From Shinisaurus crocodilurus (taxonomy: Eukaryota; Chordata; Lepidosauria; Squamata; Shinisauridae), in assembly GCA_021292165.1 (NCBI GenBank), contig CM037880.1, positions 225,648,467 to 225,712,466 on the forward strand: a stretch of 64,000 nucleotides of DNA. The letters run 5' to 3'. Numbering within the stretch: position 1 is the first letter of the stretch; the number at the start of each line of letters is the position of its first letter. Shown one piece after another: positions 9,012 through 17,151 of this stretch. Under the pieces are notes generated by a model. It was not told where the DNA came from and made no database searches. It saw only the letters and a list, made by a program, of their open reading frames with translations. The translations under genes and the position numbers were made by a program.

Positions 9012-10166
9012 TCAGTTTAAAGCCCTCCTGATTAAGTTCCTCATGCTGTGGCCAAACACATTCTTCCCAGTCCTTGTGAGGTGCAACCCATCCTCTGCCA
9101 GCAGTCCATCTTCCAGGAAGTGTAGCCCGTGGTCCCAGAATCCAAATCCCTCACGTCGGCTCCACCTTCGTAGCCAGTCATTCACTCGGAGTATTTTTCT
9201 TTCCCTTTCTATGCCTCTTCCAAGTACTGGAAGGATGGATGAGAAAACTATCTGGGCCCCGAAGTTCTTGAGTTCCCTTCCCAGCTCTTCAAAGTCTGCC
9301 GTGATTTCTTTGTAACTCCGCTTGGCAGTATCATTTGTACCCACGTGGAAGAGAAGAAAGGGGTATGTGTCGGTGGGCTGCATGAGCCTCGGCAGCTGCT
9401 CTGTCACATCCTTAATCCGTGCCCCAGGGAGACAGCACACCTGGCGAGTCCATGGGTCTTCGCGACATACTTTGGCTTCGATCCCCCGCAGGAGGGAGTC
9501 TCCCACTACGAGTACTCTTCTCTTCCTCTTGCTGTAGGCCTTGGTTTGATTGCCTCCACTTGACTGACCCTCAGCCTCTTGCTCGCTGTCACGTTGGGTG
9601 CCCGATAATCCGTCCTCTGCAGGCTGTCCTCTGCTCTCGTCCTCAAGTACATGGAAGCGGTTCCATAGCTCCACTGCTTCCACAGGCGCAGAGTGTCTTG
9701 TAGTTCTTCTGCTCCTAACAGTCACCCTTTTCCAGGGGGTTCCCCCTGCGTTATTTTCCCTTGCCTCTGCAGTCTCCGACTCCGCCTCTTCCTGCCGTTG
9801 CCCTTCTGGCTCCTGTACTGTGCTTTGGTGCTGTAGATCCACCGTTCTGTCTAAGAACTCCTCACTTTCTCTTATGCTCCTGAGGGTTGACACTTGCTGC
9901 TCCAGTCCTCTGACCTTTTCTTCCAACAGTGTGACCAGCTTGCACTTGTTGCACGTGTAGGCCATGTCGATCTCCGGCAGGAAAACAAACATTGCACACC
10001 CCTTGCAGGTCACCACCACTGCTGAGTCCTTTCCTTCCATAGTGCTCTGTTTCTGTCTTCCTCCCCCTTGACCTCCCCTGCCGAACTCCGCTGCCAAACT
10101 CCTGTTTGCTCTCCCTGTTCGCTCTCCCTGTTCGCTCGCTCTCTGGGAGCCTGCTTGCCTTTTCAC
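9012..10166 (-). CDS. CR1 ORF1: zinc-ribbon, coiled coil and SGNH esterase protein
   Basis: The 384-residue open frame is the nucleoprotein-type ORF1 of CR1. An alternative and perhaps truer start is Met43 (10040), just before the conserved MEGKDSAVVVTC text. Residues 54-75 hold a C-x2-C-x14-C-x2-C zinc-ribbon-like pattern, followed by a short predicted coiled coil (about 79-105), a charged linker, and then a GDSL/SGNH-hydrolase domain from about residue 215 to the end. The esterase blocks are visible: GDS with Ser224, GTND at 276-279, and DGLH with D359 and H362 as the likely catalytic pair. Esterase domains in ORF1 are known for CR1-clade LINEs; their role in retrotransposition is still debated. 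No stop or frameshift is seen. Confidence 0.85.
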   Translation of the reverse strand: MKRQAGSQRASEQGERTGRANRSLAAEFGRGGQGGGRQKQSTMEGKDSAVVVTCKGCAMFVFLPEIDMAYTCNKCKLVTLLEEKVRGLEQQVSTLRSIRESEEFLDRTVDLQHQSTVQEPEGQRQEEAESETAEARENNAGGTPWKRVTVRSRRTTRHSAPVEAVELWNRFHVLEDESRGQPAEDGLSGTQRDSEQEAEGQSSGGNQTKAYSKRKRRVLVVGDSLLRGIEAKVCREDPWTRQVCCLPGARIKDVTEQLPRLMQPTDTYPFLLFHVGTNDTAKRSYKEITADFEELGRELKNFGAQIVFSSILPVLGRGIERERKILRVNDWLRRWSRREGFGFWDHGLHFLEDGLLAEDGLHLTRTGKNVFGHSMRNLIRRALN

Positions 10167-10532
10167 AGTCCCAAAAACAGCTGGAGCCTCTCTCCTGTTG
10201 TGCTCCTGCTCAGCTGGGAGTCAGGAACAGAATGAGCTCCCAGGCCACGCCCTGCAATCAGCCCCACTTCCTGCAATCAATCAGCTGCAATCAGCCCCAG
10301 GTGGTTGCAGTCAGCAGGAGCTTCTGCTCAACAGAATGAGCTCTCAGGCCACGCCTTTCCCTTGCAGCACTTGTTGTTGTACTACTCCGCTGCCAAACTC
10401 CTGTTTGCTCTCCCTGTTCGCTCGCTCTGTTCGCTTGCTCTCTGGGAGCCTGCTTGCCTTTTCACAGTCCCAAAAACAGCTGGAGCCTCTCTCCTGTTGT
10501 GCTCCTGCTCAGCTGGGAGTCAGGAACAGAAT
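10141..10532 (-). repeat. Duplicated CR1 5' UTR (about 299-bp spacing)
   Basis: A block containing CTCTGGGAGCCTGCTTGCCT, CACAGTCCCAAAAACAGCTG and CAGCTGGGAGTCAGGAACAG occurs at 10141-10231 and again at 10440-10532, nearly identical. Each copy is preceded on the left by a TGCCAAACTCCTGTTTGCTC block. The spacing is about 299 bp, so the element has two tandem 5' UTR units. The same block is single in the damaged CR1 at 57563-57654. Confidence 0.8.
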
Positions 10533-11327
10533 TATGGGGGGGGGGGGACGACTTTCCCCTAATCTACTTTCTCCGCACCATAGATAATTTTATCCAGTTC
10601 TGTCATGTTCTCCAACATCGTCTGTAGTGAAGACAGATGAAAAGAATTCATTCAGCTTCTCTGCAATCTCATCCTTTAGTTTTCCCTTTAATTTGGTCGT
10701 CATCCAGGAAACCAACCACCTCCTTAGCCAGTTTCCTGCTTCTGATGTATTTAAATAATTGTTCATTGTTAGTCTGCAGTCCTATTAATTGCTCCCTCGA
10801 TAATTGGAAGCCCCCAGACTCAGAGGCCTCCGATCATCCCGTGAGGGCAGGGCAGGAGGAGCAACGGAAGCCATCTTCACCCCCCCACACCCTGTATATT
10901 TCACTAGATGAGCTTTTTAGCGAGATGGTGCTTTGGGGGGGGGGAAGGCTGGCAGAGGCTCAGGATAGCTTGTATTCTGGTCTCTTCCCCGCCCTGCCCA
11001 TCAGAATGCCTCCTTTTCCGCAACTCCGTGGTCACTTTTCCAACCTCAGAAAGGCAGCTGGCGTGGTTCTATCCCCAGTTCCCTTTTCCAAGGTTGAAGC
11101 ACTATCTTTGACTGCAGAGAGTGGAATCTCCAGTATCCTATGGGCTCTCAGAGAATGTCTATGGGCCATAGGATTGCTCCCTCCATGTTTTTAGCAATAT
11201 GTCCCTCAAAATCTTTTTTTGCATCCCTTATTATCACCGTTCATTTTTCCTGCAAGTTTGTGTTCCTTTTTGTTGTTATTTGGGCTGAACTTCCATTTTT
11301 TTCAAGAAAGCCTTCTTTTCTCTAATC

Positions 11328-11903
11328 CAGGGGGTTAGGAACCTTTTTCCAGTCTGAGGACCAAATTCCCATCTGGGGAAGGTCTTGGGGGCCACATGCC
11401 ATCTGTGGGCTTGGCCAAAGGCAATGTAGGCAGAGCAGAAATGTGATTCTTGCCAATTTTAAGTATACACAGAAGTAAGCAAAACTAGCCTCTGCATATC
11501 TACTCAGAAATAAGCAGAACTGAATCACTCAGCAGCTACGAGGCCTCTGCAAGTTTACTCAGAAGTAGCCATGAACAGCATCTCTACTCAGAAGTAAGCA
11601 GGACAAGCTGCTGCATCTTTTCTCAGAAGTAACCAAGATTGGATCACTCAGCAGCACTTTCAGATAGCATCCCAAACACCATGCCTACTCAGTAGTAAGC
11701 ATGAGCAGCGTGTCTGCTCACCTCACAAGTAAGCAGGGCAAGCCGCTGCAGCGCAAGCCTCAGAAGTAAGCAGGACTGAATGATTCAGCAGCTTCTTCCC
11801 GAGATTGGAGGAAAGAGCTTTTCCCTGCTGGGCTGGGGGATGCAGGGCTTGGAGAAGAGGCTGGGGGGGTGAGTCACTGCGGGCAGGAGGTTCCCCATGC
11901 CTG
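11328..11903. mobile_element. hAT DNA transposon with internal degenerate tandem array
   Basis: The 576-bp element starts CAGGGGGTTAGGAACC and ends GGTTCCCCATGCCTG (imperfect inverted termini). It has an 8-bp flanking duplication, CTCTAATC on the left (11320-11327) and CTCTAATT on the right (11904-11911), 7 of 8 matching. From about 11455 to 11800 it carries roughly nine degenerate copies of a TACTCAGAAGTAAGCA-like unit separated by irregular spacers. No transposase is encoded. Confidence 0.8.
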
Positions 11904-12110
11904 CTCTAATTGCTTACTTATCACTGCGCATTAACCATGCTGGTGACCTCTTGGACTTTGTGCTGCTTCTCCTGATGTGTAGTGGGGTTCTTCCATTGCA
12001 GTTTTGAGTAAGCCCCCAAGCATTCTGAAGAGATTTGCCCCTCTTCACTTTCCCTTTCAACTTCCTTTTTACTAGTCATTTTAGAGAAGGCTCCTCTTCT
12101 AAAGTCAAAG

Positions 12111-12344
12111 TATTTATGTATTTATTTGTTAGATTTATATCCTGCATATCCTCCAAAGAGCGTGAGACTGTGTACATGATTCTCCTCTTCATTTTGTCTT
12201 CACAACAACCCTGCAAGGTAGGCTAGGCTGAGAGTCATTGACTGGCCCAAAGTCACCCAGTGAGCTTCATGGCTGAGTGGGGACTAGAACTCGGGTCACC
12301 TGAGTCCTGGCCCAGCACTCCAACCACTTCGCCACACTGGCTCT
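12111..12344 (-). mobile_element. Full-length Sauria-type SINE
   Basis: Read on the minus strand the copy begins AGAGCCAGTGTGGCGAAGTG, a good A-box. It has a B-box-like GAGTTCTAGTCC, the CACTGGGTGACTTTGGGCCA body and the CAGCCTAGCCTACCTTGCAG block, and ends in an ATAAATACATAAATA tail. Both pol III promoter boxes are recognisable, so this is the most complete SINE in the window. It sits inside the L3-like LINE. Confidence 0.9.
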
Positions 12345-12597
12345 CTGTGGTGACTGTGACCGTGTTGGATTTCTTTGGCAATTTTCCACTTACCGTAGGT
12401 AAAATTTAAATCTGACAGCACTGTGGTCACTGTTTCCAGTTTGTTCGACAGCACTTGCATCTCACACTTGGTCCTGGGCGGCACCACTTAGTATTAAGTC
12501 AGGGTCGCCTCCCCTCTGGTCGGTTCCATGACCAACTGTTCTAGGGCACAGTTGTTTAGGGCACTGAGAAATTTACCTTTTTGTTCTGACTGGAACA

Positions 12598-13565
12598 TAG
12601 AATCATAGAAAAGTAGAGTTGGAAGGAGCCTATAAGGCCATCAACCCCCTGCTCAATGCAGAAATCCGAGTCAAAGCATCCCTGACAGATGGCCGTCCAG
12701 CCGCACCTTCAATGCCTTCAGATTGGGAGAGCCCACCACCTCCCTAGGTAGTTGGTTCCACTGTCGTATTGCTGTAACAGTCAGGAAATTTTTCCTGTTG
12801 TCCAGGCAGAATCTGGGTTCCTGTAACTTGAGCCCATTATTCTGTGCCCTGCAAACTGGGATGATTGAGAAGAGATCCTGGCCCTCCTCTGTGTGACAAC
12901 CCTTCAAGTACTGGAAGAGTGCGATCATATCTCCCCTCAGTCTCCTCTTCTGAAGGCTAAACATGCCCAGTTCTTTCAGTCTCTCCTCATAGGGCCTTGT
13001 TTCCAGTCCCTTTATCATCCTTGTTGCCCTCCTCTGAACCCTCTCCAGTTTGTCTACATCCTTAGAATCATAGAATCATAGAAAAGTAGAGTTGGAAGGG
13101 GCCTACAAGGCCATCGAGTCCAACCCCCTGCTCAATGCAGGAATCTAGGTCAAAGCATCTCTGACAGATGTCTGTCCAGCTGCACCTTGAATGCCTCCAG
13201 AGTGGGAGAGCCCACCACCTCCCTAGGTAGTTGATTCCATTGTCTTATTGCTCTGACAGTCAGGAAATTTTTCCTGATGTTTAGGTGGAATCTAGGTTCC
13301 TTCTTCAAGTGTGGTGCCCAGAACTGGACGCAGTACTCAAGATGGGGCCTAACCAGTGCCGAGTAAAGGGGAATTATCACTTCCTGTGATTTGGAAGCTA
13401 TACTTCTATTAATGCAGCCCAAAATAGCATTTGCCTTCTTTGCAGCCACATCGCATTGCTGGCTCATATTCAGTTTGTGATCTACCACAATTCCAAGATC
13501 CTTCTCACTTGTAGTATTGTTGAGCCAAGTGTCCCCCATTCTGTAACTCTGCATTTGGTTTCCTC
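12598..13565 (-). mobile_element. CR1 fragment interrupted by a second CR1
   Basis: The outer CR1 (minus strand) occupies 12598-13065 and 13311-13565. Its text is continuous across the gap, from the KLERVQRR side at 13065 to the upstream CVQFWAPH-encoding text at 13311. It covers the RT C-terminus and 3' UTR, with small deletions (for example in the 3' UTR at about 12640). The inner piece is described separately. Confidence 0.85.
13066..13310 (-). mobile_element. 5'-truncated CR1 inserted in CR1
   Basis: About 245 bp of CR1 3' end (minus strand) runs from the complement of GGAACCTAGATTCCACCTAA to the CATAGAATCATAG terminus at 13066. It is nearly identical to the intact CR1 at 6016-6260, hence young. 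It splits the surrounding CR1 precisely, with at most a few bases (CCTT/TTCC) ambiguous at the edges, so no clear target duplication is visible. Confidence 0.8.
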
Positions 13566-14385
13566 TCCTCTAAGTCAAAGTACTTAGAGCAAATGTCTCC
13601 GAGCTCATGTTGTTTTAGATAAAAAGATCGAGGCCTTGTGGTGGGATTAATGGGCAGCTCATAAACCCTTCTCTGTGTGACCCTATCAGCACCCCCCTGC
13701 CCATTTGAAAAGAGGAGAAAAACAAATCACCAGCTCAAAAACAAAAAACAAAACGGTATGGAGATTGAGAGGAGTTTCATAGCCTGGAAAAGAAGGCATT
13801 CCCAGGTCAGATTAAAGGAGGTTGTAAAATAACATACAAGAAGCAGCAGGGTATCTGGCTAGAAGGGTCTTCATTTTGGTGGAAGTTTGTTATTATTATT
13901 TTCTACATTCATAAACCACCCTTCCACCTAATCCAGTGCCCAGCGTGATGTACAGAGGATTTTAAAAACACCATGAAAACAGTAGGAATTGTCACAGTCT
14001 TGACAAAGAAAATACAAAGCTCCCCAGAAAACCACTATCAGCAGCCAAAGTCTGAACTAGATGTGGCATAGGCCATACCTTGATCTGATCTTGCGGCACC
14101 TTTTTATTTCCCTAAAAGCAGCCACGGGTGGGAGAAAAAAGAGAGGCTGACTGTGGATGAGGTGCTGGGAGAGGTGGCGGTGTGAACCCTTTCCCCTCCA
14201 CCACTCCATTGCCCAAAGCTGCTATTTGCTGCCAAAGGGTGTTGAATGGCCCTTTCTTATGGGTGCTGAAATGTCTGCTCTGGCAAGGTATTCAAGTCTT
14301 ATGTAGATGGGGCTGATATACGAGAGCATTGATGAACTTGGGGATGCTTCTTGCCTTTTCCCCTGGGGTGATTCTATGCACTTTA
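13566..14385. other. Unclassified sequence between CR1 copies
   Basis: No gene is visible. An A-rich run with AAAACAAAAAACAAAACG lies near 13737-13755, and a TTATTATTATT stretch near 13890 precedes text resembling the 3' part of a LINE or SINE. I cannot assign a family. Confidence 0.35.
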
Positions 14386-14868
14386 AGAAGGACATAGACA
14401 AACTGGAGAGGGTTCAGAGGAGGGCAACAAGGATGATAAAGGGACTGGAAACAAGGCCCTATGAGGAGAGACTGAAAGAACTGGGCATGTTTAGCCTTCA
14501 GAAGAGGAGACTGAGGGGAGATATGATCGCACTCTTCCAGTATTTGAAGGGATGTCACACAGAGGAGGGCAAAGATCTCTTCTCGTTCATCCCAGTTTCC
14601 AGGACACGGAATAATGGGCTCAAGTTACAGGAACCTAGATTCCACCTAAACATCAGGAAAAATTTCCTGACTGTCAGAGCAATAAGACAATGGAATCAAC
14701 TACCTAGGGAGGTCGTGGGCTCTCCCACTCTGGAGGCATTCAAGGTGCAGCTGGACAGACATCTGTCAGAGATGCTTTGACCTAGATTCCTGCATTGAGC
14801 AGGGGGTTGGACTCGATGGCCTTGTAGGCCCCTTCCAACTCTACTTTTCTATGATTCTATGATTCTCC
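14386..14868 (+). mobile_element. CR1 3' fragment
   Basis: Plus-strand CR1 from the [26 protein letters not shown] text (14386) through the 3' UTR to the CTATGATTCTATGATTCT terminus. The frame 14307-14780 is open through the CR1 part and close to the intact copy, so this is a young 5'-truncated insertion. Confidence 0.85.
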
Positions 14869-15228
14869 CTAGGTGCAGCACTTGGCATTTATCCCTGTTA
14901 AATTTCATTCTGTTGTTTTCGGCCCAGCGCTCCAGCCTATCGAGGTCACTTTGAATTTTGTTTCTGTCTTCCAGGAGTATTAGCTGTTCCACCCAACTTT
15001 GTGTCATCTGCAAATTTGATAAGCATTCCCTGTACCTCCTGCTCCAAGTCATTAATAAAAATGTTGAAGAGCACCGGGCCCAGGACGGAGCCCTGTGGTA
15101 CCCCGCTCGTTACCTCTCCCCAGTTTGAGAAGGTACCATTGATAAGCACTCTTTGAGTCTGATTCTGTAGCCAGCTGTGGATCCACCAGATACTTGTTCC
15201 ATCCAGCCCACTTTTAGCTAGCTTGCAT
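14869..15228 (-). mobile_element. CR1 RT fragment, opposite orientation
   Basis: Minus-strand CR1 from the [19 protein letters not shown] block and FADDT (about 15001) down to the [11 protein letters not shown] segment. A frameshift breaks the frame after FADD near 14975. It abuts the plus-strand CR1 tail at 14868, so the younger plus-strand piece probably inserted into this one. Confidence 0.8.
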
Positions 15229-16060
15229 TCACCCAGTCAGGGTGAGGGTAATCGATGTCACCCGTAACTACAACGCTTTCTCCTTTGGATGCCTCCCTGA
15301 TTTCGTTCCACAGCACAAGTCAACCTGGGCATTTTGGTTAGGAGTTTGTCTGTCTTGAGGTTTTTAGTTTGTTTGATACTGTGGCGTCTTTGGCCTACAG
15401 AGTGATACCAGCCCTCGTTATGTCCTCCCTTGTCCTTACTATAGAGTTTGTACCCAGAGATGGTTGCACCCCACTGGCACTCTCCCATTTCACCAGGTTT
15501 CTTCTTTAAACCTCTCCCATCTTGTCTCGGAGGCTTCTAGCATTAGCATAGAGACACCCGTGCACGGTGTCTTCTCCAAATGTCTCTGCTGTGTGCATCT
15601 TACCCTGTGGCCCTCCGGTCTATTTGTTTGTGGTCTATTTTTGCCTTCATAGCCTAGGGATGATTCAAGCCGAACTGGAAGCTCCCCAGTTCCCGATGGT
15701 TTTCCCCAGGCGGGGTTCAGTTTAACATTTGCTCTGCCACTTTTTGTTGTTCAGCACCAGCAGCTTGGTGCTATTCTTGCTCTAGTGGAGTCTTTCCCTT
15801 TTGTACAGGTCCAGCTTGTTCCCAAATTTCCCCCAGTGCCCAGCAAATCTAAACGCTTCCTATACAACCTTCTTATCCATGCACGTGGATAAGGGTAGCA
15901 TTTGAGAGAATGCTTGAAAGGTTGAATCCTGGCTTTCAACCTCCTACCAGCAACCTAAATTTGGCTCCCAGGGTCTCATGTCTACATTTCCCCGCCTCAT
16001 GGGTGCCCATGCGCACCATGACTGCTGACTCTCCCGCTGCGCTATTGATCAGGCTGTCTA
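15229..16060 (-). mobile_element. CR1/L3-like LINE ORF1-endonuclease remnant
   Basis: Minus-strand text at 15229-15270 encodes VTGDIDYPHPDWVNA-like sequence, a decayed endonuclease GDFN block. Near 15990-16020 it encodes VRMGTHEAG, matching the position of the GTND block in a CR1-clade ORF1 esterase. The order on the minus strand (ORF1 then ORF2 endonuclease) fits one old element with several deletions. No frame is intact. Confidence 0.55.
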
Positions 16061-16830
16061 GATGACACGTGATGCCTGCACATTTTGCACAAGGCAGGCA
16101 ATTTAGCAGGCGGTCTGCGCAGCCATCAGAAGCCCAGCTTTGCTTCTGCTCCTTGCGTGGGCAGTGATAGTACTACTGGAATAATTGTATTTGTATGAGG
16201 TTGGTTTCAACATGGTTAACAAATTATGGGAATGACGCATCCCCGTGTTTCACTTGCACTCTCTCCCTTTAGCTGTTCAGTGACTTGGCCAAAGAGGCAG
16301 CAGCGCAGAAACTGTCCCGTCCCCCCCCGTCCCCCCGGGTCTTCCTGCCAGCTGGCATTGAAATGCAGGTGGGAGCGGGGCGGCTGTCCTGCCCGGTGAC
16401 AGCTGCCGTGGCAGCTGAAGTTAGCAAGGCTGAGCTGGGGGGGTGGAGGGGGGCACGTCTCTTCAGCCTGCGCAGGGCGGGGCTGCCGCTCAGCGTTTGG
16501 GCCCTCTGGGGAAAGGCACGTCCTGCTTTTTATGGAAAGGGCGTCCTTCAAGGTGGCCGGCCTTGGGATAATGGGCGGCTTGGACTGCTAATGTGCAATG
16601 TGTCTCACCCATGAGCGGAACTGTGCTAGTCCACGCCCCCAGAGAGAACAAGGGTTTCCTCCCCACCACTAACGCTTGTGCCGTCTTGTCACGCGGCTGG
16701 AGTTTGGGGGTCCTGGCGGTCTCTTCCTGAGGACTTCCGTGTCTGTGCTAGCGCCGTGGCAGGAGCGGACCCTCTTGCGAGGCCAAGTGGCTTGAGCGTT
16801 CCTGTCCCGGGCGGGGTGTTTTCTTTGCAG
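16061..16830 (+). other. Intron immediately upstream of first visible SCRIB exon
   Basis: GC-rich intron ending in the acceptor TTTTCTTTGCAG at 16819-16830. A pyrimidine tract plus AG at 16276 precedes open sequence, but the translation has no similarity to Scribble, so I do not call an exon. No repeat family is recognised. Confidence 0.5.
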
Positions 16831-17151
16831 CCCACGGTGCATTTTGCCGAAGACACGCTGGTCCGCAGTGAGGATGACGAGGAGGAGGAGCGCCCGTTCC
16901 CGGTGGGGAAGCAGCGGCTGATCCGCAAGGACACCCCCCACTACAAGAAGCACTTCAGGATCGCTCAGCTGCCCCGGCCTGAGGCAGTGGTGGCCCTCTT
17001 GCAGGGCTTGAGCACGGAGGGGGGCCCCCGGGAGGAGGAGGAGGAGGAGGAGGCGGCTGCAGAGGAGGAAGAGGAGCTGGAGCGAGAGCAGGCAGGGTGG
17101 GACGAAGAGGAGGCCGGGAACGGGACGCCCGCCGTTCTGCCCTCTGTCAAG
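16831..17151 (+). CDS. SCRIB: SCRIB exon 1 (of those visible): post-LRR acidic linker
   Basis: This exon encodes 107 residues, phase 0 at both ends, from PTVHFAEDTL through GKQRLIRKDTPHYKKHFRIA and PEAVVALLQG to PSVK. The RLIRKDTPHYKKHF block is a Scribble hallmark. The second half is a long Glu-rich run, about 25 Glu in 45 residues, encoded by GAG/GAA repeats that could vary in length. Acceptor TTCTTTGCAG, donor GTAGGG. Confidence 0.95.

Larger units (their letters stand above)
6016..10532 (-). mobile_element. Near-complete CR1 LINE with both ORFs intact
   Basis: The element reads on the minus strand from a 5' UTR at 10532 to the ATTCTATGATTCTATGATTC terminus at about 6016. It contains an open ORF1 (10166-9012) and an open ORF2 (8973-6103) separated by 38 bp, with a short 3' UTR. 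About 4.5 kb with no frameshift or stop in either ORF suggests a recently active or very young copy. Its 5' UTR carries a duplicated segment. It supplies the intact reference for the damaged copies at 12.6-15.2 kb and 52.7-58.9 kb in this window. Confidence 0.9.
10560..12595 (-). mobile_element. CR1/L3-like LINE interior, degraded, with two insertions
   Basis: Minus-strand text at 10620-10800 encodes a degraded LFKYI..KLAKEVVGFLDD..EKLNEFF segment, typical of the region between the endonuclease and RT of CR1-clade LINEs. Parts of the endonuclease-side text resume at 11130-11320, 11912-12110 and 12345-12595. The element is interrupted by a hAT transposon (11328-11903) and a SINE (12111-12344). 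No intact frame remains. The segment 10801-11130 is less certain. Confidence 0.55.

Noticed and set aside
6325..9703. Plus-strand ORFs opposite the intact CR1
   Set aside because: They are antisense shadows of CR1 ORF1/ORF2 and recur identically opposite other CR1 copies.
16276..16614. Pyrimidine-rich acceptor and open frame before SCRIB exon 1
   Set aside because: The translation does not resemble the Scribble segment expected before PTVHFAED.
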